Source of the DNA: UBA2136 sp963974105
GTDB taxonomy: Bacteria; Pseudomonadota; Alphaproteobacteria; UBA2136
DNA length: 64,000 bases
Reading direction: 5' to 3'
Assembly (NCBI GenBank): GCA_963974105.1
Contig: CAXBBG010000001.1
Coordinates: forward strand, 620,001 to 684,000
Shown: piece by piece, positions 43,201 to 50,899 of the stretch
Numbering within the stretch: the stretch's first letter is position 1
Layout of the letters: every line of letters begins with the position of its first letter
Position numbers and translations under genes: made by a program
Notes under the pieces: model-generated
Databases searched by the model: none
What the model was told of the DNA's origin: nothing
What the model saw: the letters and a program-made list of their open reading frames with translations, nothing else

Positions 43201-44559
43201 ATGTTCGACCAGCTTTCAAACCGACTAGACGGCGTTTTTAAAAAAATTACAGGCCGTGGTGTTTTAAGTGAAAAAGATATTGACCTTGCCATGCGTGAGG
43301 TGCGCATTGCTCTGCTTGAGGCTGATGTTGCTTTGCCTGTTATTAAGTCTCTTGTTAAAAAGGTAAAAGAAGCGTCAGTAGGCGAAAAGGTTTTAAAGTC
43401 TATTAAACCGGGTGAACAAGTTGTTAAAGCTGTTAATGATGCCTTGGTTGAAATTTTAGGTGAAGGGGCTGAACTTAACTTAAGCACTCAGCCGCCAGCT
43501 GTTATTATGATGGTGGGCTTGCAGGGTTCGGGTAAAACTACGTCCACAGGTAAAATTGCAAAGCGTTTAAAAGATAAAGAAAATAAAAAAGTTCTTCTTG
43601 CGTCTTTAGATATTTACCGCCCAGCAGCGCAGCAGCAGTTACAAACATTGGCTGAACGCACAGGTGTTGATGGTTTAGAGATTATTGAAGGTCAAAAACC
43701 TGTAGACATCGCTAAGCGTGCGCTCAAGGCAGCTAAAACAGGCGGGTATGATGTTCTATTTTTAGATACCGCAGGTCGCCTTGAAATTGACGATACTTTA
43801 ATGGCAGAGCTTGAAGAAGTGAAGGCTGTTACAAACCCAATTGAAACATTGCTTGTGGTCGATAGTTTGACGGGTCAAGTAGCTGTAAATGTTGCAAAGT
43901 CTTTTCATGAACGTATTGGTATTACAGGGAACGTGCTGACACGTATTGACGGTGATGGCCGTGGTGGTGCCGCGCTTTCTATGCGTGAAATGACGGGTTG
44001 CCCTATTAAATTCTTAGGTATGGGTGAAGGCTTGGGTGCTTTAGAAGTTTTCCGCCCTGCAAGCCTTGCAAACCGTATTTTAGGTATGGGTGACGTTGTT
44101 TCTTTGGTTGAAAAGGTGCAAGAAGCCGCATCCGAAGAAGATATGATGGCGATGATGGAAAAAATGATGAGTGGTCAGTTTGATATGAACGACCTTAAAA
44201 AGCAGCTGAAAATGATGCAAAAAATGGGGAATATGAAGGGCATGCTTAAGCTTATTCCTGGTATTTCAAAAATGGCTAAGCAGCTTGATAAGGCGAATAT
44301 CGACGATAAAATGGTGGTGCATCAAATCGCTGTGATTGATTCGATGACCAAGCAAGAACGCCGTAATCCAGGTATTTTAAATGCCAAGCGCCGTCAACGT
44401 ATTGCCAAAGGCTGTGGTTTGGAAGTGAGTCATGTTAATAAACTGATAAAATCTCACCAACAAATGCAAAAAATGATGAAAAAAATGGGCAATGGTGGCA
44501 TGGGTGGCTTAAGCTCTATGATGGGTGGTGGTGGATTTCCGCCCAATATGTTGAAATAA
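43201..44559 (+). CDS. ffh: Signal recognition particle protein Ffh
   Basis: Ffh binds 4.5S RNA and signal sequences and docks with FtsY to target inner-membrane proteins. The 452-aa product has the N domain (MFDQLSNRLDGVFKKITGRGVLSE), the G domain with P-loop GLQGSGKTTST from residue 106, DTAGRLEIDDTLM, LTRIDGDGRGGAALSM, and a Met-rich M domain with KLIPGISKM and ERRNPGILNAKRRQRIAKGCG. I chose ATG 43201, where conservation begins; the frame is open further upstream. It heads a cluster with rpsP, rimM and trmD. The SRP RNA gene itself was not seen in the window. Confidence 0.97.
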   Translation: MFDQLSNRLDGVFKKITGRGVLSEKDIDLAMREVRIALLEADVALPVIKSLVKKVKEASVGEKVLKSIKPGEQVVKAVNDALVEILGEGAELNLSTQPPAVIMMVGLQGSGKTTSTGKIAKRLKDKENKKVLLASLDIYRPAAQQQLQTLAERTGVDGLEIIEGQKPVDIAKRALKAAKTGGYDVLFLDTAGRLEIDDTLMAELEEVKAVTNPIETLLVVDSLTGQVAVNVAKSFHERIGITGNVLTRIDGDGRGGAALSMREMTGCPIKFLGMGEGLGALEVFRPASLANRILGMGDVVSLVEKVQEAASEEDMMAMMEKMMSGQFDMNDLKKQLKMMQKMGNMKGMLKLIPGISKMAKQLDKANIDDKMVVHQIAVIDSMTKQERRNPGILNAKRRQRIAKGCGLEVSHVNKLIKSHQQMQKMMKKMGNGGMGGLSSMMGGGGFPPNMLK

Positions 44560-44620
44560 ATACGTGTAAGTATACAAATAAATACTTGCAATCCATTTAA
44601 AAAGTCTGTAAAAACACCTT

Positions 44621-44700
44621 ACCGTATTGCGCTGGTAGGAACTTCGAACAACAGTACGGGAAAGGCAGGGTTGCCTTTCAACAGCGCAAAAGTTCGAGTT
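44621..44700 (+). promoter_or_regulatory. Structured leader of rpsP (candidate RNA regulator)
   Basis: In the 159 bases between ffh and rpsP there is an 8-bp perfect hairpin GAAAGGCA-GGGT-TGCCTTTC (44660-44679), enclosed by TTGCGCTG/CAGCGCAA (44627-44634 with 44682-44689, 8 bp). CCGTA/TACGG (44622-44626 with 44655-44659) and GAACTTCGAAC/GTTCGAGTT (44639-44649 with 44692-44700) cross it, so either pseudoknots or alternative folds are possible. It ends about 18 bases before the rpsP ATG. A GTATAC element lies upstream at 44570. Confidence 0.55.
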
Positions 44701-44718
44701 AATTGAAAGATATATATC

Positions 44719-45138
44719 ATGGCAACTAAAATTCGCCTAAGCCGTGGTGGCCGTAAGAAGCAACCATTTTACCACATTGTAACAGCTGACGCACGTTCTC
44801 CACGTGATGGTCGTTTTATCGAGAAACTAGGTTTCTGGAACCCGATCACTAAAGAACTTAAGTGGGACGCCGAGCGCGTAAACTACTGGTTAGGTACTGG
44901 TGCTCAACCAACTGACCGTATCGCTAAAATGATTCTTAAAGAAGGTTTAGGTTCAGACGCTCAACGCGCAACTTACCAAAAAGCTATTGACCGTGGTACA
45001 GAAATTGTACGTAAACGCACAGAAGCTGCAGCAGCAGTGAAAGCGGCTGAAGAAGCAGCGGTAAAAGCTGAAGAAGAAGCTTTAGCAGCGGCAGCAGCAG
45101 CTGAAGCGGCAGAAGCAGAAGCTCCAGCAGCTGAATAA
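44719..45138 (+). CDS. rpsP: 30S ribosomal protein S16 with long C-terminal tail
   Basis: S16 is an early-binding 30S assembly protein. Residues 1-80 show the family: KIRLSRGGRKKQPFYHIVTADARSPRDGRFIEKLGFWNP. The 139-aa length exceeds the usual 80-90 because of an Ala/Glu/Lys-rich tail from about residue 95 (EAAAAVKAAEEAAVKAEEE then AEAEAPAAE), probably disordered or helical. Alphaproteobacterial S16 is often extended, but here by about 40 residues. Its stop shares a base with the rimM ATG (TAATG). Confidence 0.97.
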   Translation: MATKIRLSRGGRKKQPFYHIVTADARSPRDGRFIEKLGFWNPITKELKWDAERVNYWLGTGAQPTDRIAKMILKEGLGSDAQRATYQKAIDRGTEIVRKRTEAAAAVKAAEEAAVKAEEEALAAAAAAEAAEAEAPAAE

Positions 45139-45692
45139 TGCGTCGACCTGATCACAAAGAAGGATTTTTTTGTGTAGGTGTTGTCGCAACAGCGCACGGC
45201 ATTAAGGGAGAGGTGACACTTAAAGCCTTTACCGAAATACCGGAAGACATTGTAGAATATGGCACGCTTGTAAACATGCAAGACGTGCCATTTTCTATTT
45301 CTAGCTTTCGTGCAACATCCAAAGGCCTTATCACGCGCCTAAAAGGTGTTAACACACGTAACGATGCAGAAAGATTGCGTGGCATGTACCTCTATGCTTC
45401 AAATGATGCTTTGCCAGAACTTGATGAGAATGACATGTACCTTGATGATTTGATCGGTACGAAAGTCTTGCGTGAAGATGGGTCGTTGTTTGGTACCATT
45501 CGTAACCATTTTGATAATGGTGCACAAACTATTATTGCTGTTAAAGTACCGGAAACAGGTAAAAAAGATGTTTTGTTACCGTTTACGGATAATGTGGTTT
45601 TGGCGGCAGATGCTGAAGCTTCAACTATTACGGTTTCAGAAATGGCTGATCAATTTGCCGAACTCAATGGCAATCCAGAAGATTCTGAATAA
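45138..45692 (+). CDS. rimM: Ribosome maturation factor RimM
   Basis: RimM binds S19 and helps 16S rRNA processing in the 30S head. The 184-aa product has the N-terminal beta barrel (FCVGVVATAHGIKGEVTLKAFTE, TRLKGVNTRNDAERLRGMYLYA) and the C-terminal PRC-barrel (YLDDLIGTKVLREDGSLFGTIRNHFDNGAQTII). It is translationally coupled to rpsP by TAATG. The usual trmD follows only after about 2 kb. Confidence 0.96.
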   Translation: MRRPDHKEGFFCVGVVATAHGIKGEVTLKAFTEIPEDIVEYGTLVNMQDVPFSISSFRATSKGLITRLKGVNTRNDAERLRGMYLYASNDALPELDENDMYLDDLIGTKVLREDGSLFGTIRNHFDNGAQTIIAVKVPETGKKDVLLPFTDNVVLAADAEASTITVSEMADQFAELNGNPEDSE

Positions 45693-45843
45693 ATTTAATC
45701 TGTAAGCCTTGAAAATCAAAGGTTATATTCTATAATATAAGTAATTCTATTTTTACTTAATCGTTTTAACGCCCTTTGGGTGAAAAACTTATCTTACATA
45801 TCTTCAAGAAGATATCTCACTTCCTTATTTGCGAGGTGCCGTT

Positions 45844-46608
45844 ATGGCTGCTTTACGATGGGTTGTTTTTACACTTTGTGTTGTTACGCTGTACTATGTT
45901 TTGCCTTACATTGCCACAACATTTCATGAGTTTGGGCATTTTTTTATAGCTAAAGCTTTTGGTGTTGATGTGTTGAGTTATACTGTGGGAAAAGGAGATG
46001 TGTTGTTCAGTTTTACATGGCTTGACACAAACTTTTTCTTTCATCAAAGCGTGGGTGGTGGTGTAGTACGTCATCGCGTTACTGAAAGTCTTGTTTGTGA
46101 CGCTTTAATTGGTGTTGCAGGCCCTATAGCTGGGATCTATTTTTTACTCATGACGCTTTTTGCGACATTGCGCATTATGCGTTACCCGTTAGCTTTTGGG
46201 CGTTTTATCGCTCAGGCACATTTGCTCTTGTTTAAAATGTGCTTTTATCTGTTAACGCCATGGTTGTTTTTTAAACATGTGAAGGTAAATCTTGCAAATC
46301 CCAAGGGCGTTGTACGTTTATCTGCTTTTATGATAAATGAAGATAAGAAACGTTATATTTTTATTTTTAATTTAATATTGTGTTGTTTTTTGGGGCATTT
46401 AGCTAATTTAACACCTGGTGTTTTAGGGGCTCAGAGTGATGGTACGCGGGTGATTTTTAAAGTTTTGGAGATGTTTTCAATTTCTGCATCTATAGAAAGT
46501 GTTGCTGTTTATAGCCTTTTAGTCCTGCAACTGACTTTGATTTATGCTCTTGTTGCCTGGATAGTTGTCTGTATTCAACATTTTTATATAGCGAAAAGAC
46601 CGCTGTGA
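45844..46608 (+). CDS. Membrane zinc-metalloprotease-like protein (M50-like)
   Basis: The 254-aa product has four to six hydrophobic segments and HEFGH (residues 28-32) within the first, the zinc-binding HExxH of site-2 proteases. A second feature, NLTPGVLGAQSDGTRV, sits where M50 enzymes have NLLPIPPLDGG, supplying a candidate third ligand Asp. It differs from RseP-type enzymes in lacking a PDZ domain. GAGGTG lies upstream of the ATG at 45844; a TTG at 45829 overlaps it. It separates rimM from trmD, an unusual place. Substrate unknown. Confidence 0.65.
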   Translation: MAALRWVVFTLCVVTLYYVLPYIATTFHEFGHFFIAKAFGVDVLSYTVGKGDVLFSFTWLDTNFFFHQSVGGGVVRHRVTESLVCDALIGVAGPIAGIYFLLMTLFATLRIMRYPLAFGRFIAQAHLLLFKMCFYLLTPWLFFKHVKVNLANPKGVVRLSAFMINEDKKRYIFIFNLILCCFLGHLANLTPGVLGAQSDGTRVIFKVLEMFSISASIESVAVYSLLVLQLTLIYALVAWIVVCIQHFYIAKRPL

Positions 46609-46627
46609 TTTATTTTAATGTATAGCG

Positions 46628-46661
46628 AAAAAAAAGCCTCCCGTTGGGGAGGCTTTTTTTG
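46628..46661. terminator. Bidirectional terminator between converging genes
   Basis: AAAAAGCCTCCC-GTTG-GGGAGGCTTTTT (46631-46658). Confidence 0.92.
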
Positions 46662-46669
46662 TTTCGATA

Positions 46670-46990
46670 TTAGCTGTCAGCGCGCATAAGGCGTGCAAGA
46701 GCTTGTCCTTCTTCAGTGAAAGTGATAGTGCGTGACTTGCCGTCATTGCTCCAAGTTTCGGTCACCAGTTCAATCATAAGTAAAGACTCATGGGCAGATG
46801 AAATTTCTGCATCATCTGAAATGGTGACACCCATAGCAGGGAGGGTTGTCATGTAGTCACACTCTGTATCATTAAGTGGGCGTTGCAGTGTATTGACGGT
46901 AAGTTTGTGTGTTTGTGTTTCTATGCTAAAGCGATAGAAGCTTAAAAACGCCAAAACAGCCAGTACAGCTACAAGTGGTAATAAAGTCAT
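46670..46990 (-). CDS. Hypothetical membrane-anchored protein
   Basis: The 106-aa product has one N-terminal hydrophobic segment (residues about 2-18) and a polar body ending ITFTEEGQALARLMRADS, which resembles the C-terminal strand-turn-helix end (TxxGxxLAR) of small winged-helix proteins, also seen in its neighbour. AAGGAAC lies upstream of the ATG. Function unknown. Confidence 0.65.
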   Translation of the reverse strand: MTLLPLVAVLAVLAFLSFYRFSIETQTHKLTVNTLQRPLNDTECDYMTTLPAMGVTISDDAEISSAHESLLMIELVTETWSNDGKSRTITFTEEGQALARLMRADS

Positions 46991-47074
46991 AAAAGTTCCT
47001 TATAGGGGTTACCCTAAATGTAAAATGTTTCGTATCTGTTATATATATGGTGAGGGCTTTTGTGTATTACAAAC

Positions 47075-47103
47075 AAAAAACACCCAGGGGGGTGCTTTTT
47101 TGT
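47075..47103 (-). terminator. Terminator of the leftward winged-helix-like gene
   Basis: CACCC-AGGG-GGGTG (47081-47094) with an A run upstream that reads as T on the minus strand. Confidence 0.75.
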
Positions 47104-47116
47104 TCGATGATTGGGT

Positions 47117-47362
47117 TTATGTAATAGACTTGAAAGAGATGAGGGCGCGTTTCCCTTTTTCTGTAATGCTGTATTGTACGCCTTTTGAAGAGCAACAGTA
47201 GTCAAGTTTGCATAGTCCCCGTTGTGCGAGTTTATCAGCAATTTTGAATTCAGCCTTAGTGAGAGAGTCACTTATAGATGCTGAAAGCGGCATATGCTGC
47301 ATACGGTTTAAGGTGGTTATTTCATCGCTGGAAAGAGGCTGTACTTTTTTAAAATTCATCAT
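47117..47362 (-). CDS. Small winged-helix-like protein
   Basis: The 81-aa product begins MMNFKKVQPLSSDEITTLNRMQHM and ends GVQYSITEKGKRALISF, whose TEKGKRAL wing-helix end is typical of winged-helix proteins; two adjacent Cys (YCCSSK) lie in the middle. AGGAG precedes the ATG. Could be a regulator, but DNA binding is not shown. The related-looking ending in the gene at 46670 hints at a shared origin. Confidence 0.6.
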   Translation of the reverse strand: MMNFKKVQPLSSDEITTLNRMQHMPLSASISDSLTKAEFKIADKLAQRGLCKLDYCCSSKGVQYSITEKGKRALISFKSIT

Positions 47363-47425
47363 GATTAATTTCTCCTGTTGTAGGTGAAATGATTTTATTT
47401 TTTTTATCTCTTTTTAAAAGGCTGG

Positions 47426-47585
47426 TTAATCTTCCCAGCCATCTTTGTCCCAGTCTTTGAGTTTTTCACTGGGTATTTTTGGGGGTGGATTTGCCTTGTC
47501 TTGTTGAATGGATTTCCAGATAGGGTAAAGTGTGAGTGCTGCAACAAAAAATATGCCGCCTATTATCCATAAAATACCGTTCATA
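47426..47585 (-). pseudogene. Small membrane protein gene with apparent frameshift at codon 2
   Basis: The frame from 47581 to the TAA at 47426 encodes a typical mini membrane protein: NGILWIIGGIFFVAALTLYP followed by WKSIQQDK, then a Pro-rich hinge and an acidic end DWDKDGWED. The only start with a ribosome binding site is ATG at 47585 (GGAGG, 7 bases upstream), but it is in another frame, off by one base next to an AAA run. Removing one A gives MNGILW and joins them. Either a real inactivating insertion, a sequencing/assembly error in a homopolymer, or recoding. Too short to be listed by usual length cutoffs. Confidence 0.5.
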
Positions 47586-47747
47586 AGAAAACCTCCGTGA
47601 GGTGCTTTGATGTGTAAAAGTGTAAGTGTTACTTGTACTTATATGTATACCATTATCATAAAAACTTTAAAAATGAAAGCATGCTTCTAAATTTTTTTCT
47701 TGTTATGTACACCTACAATGCATTATGACTGAAGGGTTATTAATTAT

Positions 47748-48470
47748 ATGCGAGATAGTTCTTTGTCTAATCCATACCCTGTTACAGTTGTTACCTTGTT
47801 TCCTGACATGTTTCCAGGTCCTTTAGGTGTTTCTATTATGCAGCGTGCTGCTGATAAAGGTTTGTGGTCTTTAGACACGGTCCAAATTCGTGATTTTGCT
47901 TTTGGTAAACACAATACGGTGGATGATACGCCTTATGGGGGCGGTGCGGGTATGTTGATGCGTGCTGACGTTGTTGCCAGCAGTATTCGTAGTGCGAAGG
48001 AAAAAACGCCTGGCGCAAGGGTTGTTTTTATGACCCCATCTGGTAAAAAATTCGATCAAGCCAAGGCACGTGAATTGGCAAAGCATGATGCAGGGCTTAT
48101 TTTGTTATGCGGACATTATGAAGGTGTTGATCAGCGCGCTATTGATGCTGAGGTAGATGAAGAGCTTTGTATTGGGGATTATGTTCTAAGTGGCGGCGAG
48201 CTTGCTGCGATGGTTGTGGTTGATGCTGTTGTGCGCAATATTCCTCAAAGCTTAGGAAACCATGAAACGCTTCACGAAGAAAGTTTTGATATTGAGAGTG
48301 ATAAAGGCGAAAAGCTTTTAGAATATCCGCATTATACCCGTCCTGTGGAATGGGAGGGGCGTAAAGTGCCTGAAATTTTGGCGAGTGGTCATCATGGTCA
48401 TATTGAAAAATGGCGCAAAGAAAAAGCGCTTGAAAAAACAAAGGCAAATCGTCCTGATCTGTTGGATTAA
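47748..48470 (+). CDS. trmD: tRNA (guanine37-N1)-methyltransferase TrmD
   Basis: TrmD methylates G37 next to the anticodon, preventing frameshifts, using SAM. The 240-aa product has the knotted SPOUT fold: TLFPDMFPGPLGVSIMQRA, RDFAFGKHNTVDDTPYGGGAGMLMR, LILLCGHYEGVDQRAI, YVLSGGELAAMVVVDAVVR, and the C-terminal YTRPVEWEGRKVPEIL. It stands alone rather than directly between rimM and rplS. A GTATAC element lies about 100 bases upstream. Confidence 0.96.
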   Translation: MRDSSLSNPYPVTVVTLFPDMFPGPLGVSIMQRAADKGLWSLDTVQIRDFAFGKHNTVDDTPYGGGAGMLMRADVVASSIRSAKEKTPGARVVFMTPSGKKFDQAKARELAKHDAGLILLCGHYEGVDQRAIDAEVDEELCIGDYVLSGGELAAMVVVDAVVRNIPQSLGNHETLHEESFDIESDKGEKLLEYPHYTRPVEWEGRKVPEILASGHHGHIEKWRKEKALEKTKANRPDLLD

Positions 48471-49390
48471 GGTATAAGTTGCTGCACCAGTATAAGTGAT
48501 ATAACGCTGACGGTTAAAATTGTCCCTGCAACAGGGTTTGCCTTGTCTTCAATTTTCATGATTTTATGGTAAGCCAGCATTAGAATAGGTGCGCTCATTA
48601 AAATGGCGTCAACGTACGCTGGGTTTGGTGCTAGAGCTATAGACGCCCAAGAAACGACGCATCCACTTGACCCAATCAGTCCAAAGTATAAAACTTTGCA
48701 CTTTATGTGCTTTTTGGTGTTAAATCCGGTGCCAATGCCTTTGCTGTTTCGGTAACATACAATGCAAAAAGACATGATAGCTTGAACAATAAAGATAATG
48801 AGTCCCATAATTAAAACTTGGGTGCCAAGTGCTTGTGTTGCTTCGTTAGGAAGTGTGACTTTACCTGTAATGGTAATGGTTGTGCTTAAAAAGCCCATAA
48901 AAATAACGGGCAGTAGATAGCCTTTTTCTGGCATGGCTTTGTCTTTGTTGCGCATGAAAATAAGTGATATCGCCGCACTTAATATAAGTAAAATAATTAC
49001 GCCACTTTTAAATGGGTTTTCTGTAAAGTTTTGACGGCTTTCGGGGTCAATAAGTGTCCAAATGGTAAAGGTGAGTATAATGGAAACAGCGCTAAATAAA
49101 ACAGAAATGCGTCCGTTAAATTTAGCAGCTAAATGAAAGGCGGTCATTGCGGATGTGCCTGAAACCACACCAATAAATGCGGATATAACGTAAAAAGATG
49201 TATCACTTGGCCAGTTCCCAAAAAAACAGATGGGCGACAAACTGATGGCAGCAACTAAGGTGCGCCAAAAGTTAAGTGCGAATACTTCGTATTGATGCTT
49301 ACGATTCCAGTCAGCAAACAGACAGGCAATAATAAGGGAAATAAAACTTATAAGTATCCAGAGCATAACCACCACTTTCATATTTTCCAT
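48467..49390 (-). CDS. DMT-superfamily (EamA-like) transporter
   Basis: The 307-aa product is a polytopic membrane protein with about ten hydrophobic segments in two halves, as in EamA/DMT exporters (metabolite or drug efflux). The SGTSAMTAFHLAAKF segment and AYVDAILMSAPILM near the end fit the duplicated EamA layout. It overlaps the end of the converging trmD by four bases. Starts at ATG 49390 or 49381. Substrate unknown. Confidence 0.75.
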   Translation of the reverse strand: MENMKVVVMLWILISFISLIIACLFADWNRKHQYEVFALNFWRTLVAAISLSPICFFGNWPSDTSFYVISAFIGVVSGTSAMTAFHLAAKFNGRISVLFSAVSIILTFTIWTLIDPESRQNFTENPFKSGVIILLILSAAISLIFMRNKDKAMPEKGYLLPVIFMGFLSTTITITGKVTLPNEATQALGTQVLIMGLIIFIVQAIMSFCIVCYRNSKGIGTGFNTKKHIKCKVLYFGLIGSSGCVVSWASIALAPNPAYVDAILMSAPILMLAYHKIMKIEDKANPVAGTILTVSVISLILVQQLIP

Positions 49391-49625
49391 GAAGTATATA
49401 TTATTTTTGTGCTTTGTTAGTTGTTATTTATTGTTCTGACCTATAAGTTTTTAGGAAAAAGTTAATTTTTTGCTTTATTTTTTTGCGTAAATGCCGTAGA
49501 AGAAGCGTACTTGTAAATAAAAACAAGTGAAAATATTAGATATAACAAAGCTATGTCTCTCTGGATCAGCGGCTTATAACCGACGTAAGAATCTATAGAC
49601 CTAAGCGTAAATAAAGGGTTCTACC

Positions 49626-49982
49626 ATGAACATTATTGAAAAATTAAATAACGAAACTATTGCTCAGCTTGGTAAAGAAGTACCAGTTTTTGCAGTAGGT
49701 GATACTGTATGTGTTAACGTAAAAGTAAAAGAGGGTACACGTGAGCGTATCCAGGCTTTTGAAGGTATATGCATCGCACGTAAAAACGATAGCGTAAACT
49801 CAAACTTTACAGTACGTAAAATTTCATACGGTGAAGGTGTTGAACGTGTTTTCCCACTTCACTCACCAACTCTTGATAGTATCGATGTTGTTCGTCGTGG
49901 TGTTGTTCGCCGTGCGAAACTTTACTACCTACGTGAATTGCGTGGTAAAGCTGCTCGTATCCGCGAGAAGCGCGTTAAGTAG
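49626..49982 (+). CDS. rplS: 50S ribosomal protein L19
   Basis: L19 lies at the 30S-50S interface. The 118-aa product has the standard length and motifs: VFAVGDTVCVNVKVKEGTRERIQAFEGICIARKN, FTVRKISYGEGVERVFPLHSPTLDSI, RRGVVRRAKLYYLRELRGKAARIREKR. AAAGGG precedes the ATG. Its upstream region (49391-49625) contains a short CGG/CCG inverted repeat near 49570 but no clear L19 autoregulatory element. It usually follows trmD; here a DMT gene on the other strand separates them. Confidence 0.98.
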   Translation: MNIIEKLNNETIAQLGKEVPVFAVGDTVCVNVKVKEGTRERIQAFEGICIARKNDSVNSNFTVRKISYGEGVERVFPLHSPTLDSIDVVRRGVVRRAKLYYLRELRGKAARIREKRVK

Positions 49983-49997
49983 ACCTATTGGTTATTC

Positions 49998-50027
49998 AAA
50001 AAAGCACCTTCGGGTGCTTTTTTTTGT
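49998..50027 (+). terminator. Terminator of rplS
   Basis: GCACC-TTCG-GGTGC hairpin with A and T flanks, the same as the rpsO terminator. Confidence 0.9.
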
Positions 50028-50245
50028 ATAAAAAGGTAGTTTTATCATAAAGTGTTGCAACTGTGATACTTTATGCCATTGAAATATAATACAATAAGTA
50101 TTTATTTGCATAAAATATAGGCTTTTTTGTCACATGTAGGGCGTGTGAAGAGGTCACTTTGTATTCAAAATAAAGCGAGTGTTAGGATAAATCTATCGTG
50201 GTGTGCTATAAATGTACACAGATGCAAACGATAAAGGGGCCGGTG

Positions 50246-50884
50246 ATGTTACCGATCTTACCGTTAAAAACAGTGTTAGTGCCTGATATGGTGTTAACTG
50301 TGCAATTGGAAGACGAGCGCTATAAGGCGCTTTTAAAACGTTGTATGGACCATGAAGGTGAGTTAGCTGTTGTTTTTTGTTCGGATTATAACAACGAACT
50401 CGCATCACTTCGTCAAATGGGCTGCAAGGCGCGTATTGAAAAATGCGAAGGCATTGAGGGAGGGGTGATGGAAGTGAAGCTTTTAGGTCTTCACCGTTTT
50501 TCTTTTTCTGAAACTTTACCTAAACTCAATATTCACTATGCTGCGGATGTACAATATATTTTTGATGTGCTTGATATTGAAGATACAGACCCTTTGCTAA
50601 AAAAGGTATTTGAATTATATCAATCTTATATGGAAAATCTGGTTCGTTTTGACCCAGAGATGATGCCAGATATTTGCATGACATCCATAAAATCAAACGA
50701 TTCCCTTGCCTTATTGAAGCATTTGTCCTTATCGGTTGAAAAACGGCAAGAAGGGCTTGAAATACTTTCTGTGCGGGAACGTTTTTCTTTTATTTTATCT
50801 TGCTTGCGTTTAGAATTAGAAATGTTAAGCTTCGTGTCTTCAACAGAGTCGGCTATGCCCCGATCTGTAAATGTTTTGAACTAA
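50246..50884 (+). CDS. LON N-terminal (substrate-binding) domain protein
   Basis: The 212-aa product matches the LON N-domain family (peptidase S16-like substrate-binding): MLPILPLKTVLVPDMVLTVQLEDERYKALL, then strand-rich middle (VMEVKLLGLHRFSF) and a helical bundle. There is no ATPase or protease domain. Such stand-alone proteins are common in alphaproteobacteria; their role is unclear. I chose ATG 50246 because AAAGGGG lies 6-7 bases upstream and it begins at the conserved LPILPL; ATG 50222 and GTG 50198 lack a site. Gene 50900 follows after 15 bases. Confidence 0.88.
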   Translation: MLPILPLKTVLVPDMVLTVQLEDERYKALLKRCMDHEGELAVVFCSDYNNELASLRQMGCKARIEKCEGIEGGVMEVKLLGLHRFSFSETLPKLNIHYAADVQYIFDVLDIEDTDPLLKKVFELYQSYMENLVRFDPEMMPDICMTSIKSNDSLALLKHLSLSVEKRQEGLEILSVRERFSFILSCLRLELEMLSFVSSTESAMPRSVNVLN

Positions 50885-50899
50885 GGAAAAGTAATTTTT

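Noticed and set aside
44692..44700. GTTCGAGTT resembling a tRNA T-loop
   Set aside because: No acceptor or anticodon stem could be formed around it; it pairs instead with an upstream segment in the rpsP leader.
44621..44700. Possible SRP (4.5S) RNA next to ffh
   Set aside because: The conserved domain IV motif (a GGAA-type loop flanked by an asymmetric bulge) is not present.
44973..45281. Antisense open frame rich in Ala opposite rpsP/rimM
   Set aside because: Its composition is the mirror of the Ala/Glu tail of S16; it has no ribosome binding site.
47014..47271. Open frame overlapping the winged-helix-like gene on the same strand
   Set aside because: It runs through that gene's terminator and lacks a ribosome binding site; the gene at 47117 has AGGAG and a plausible fold.
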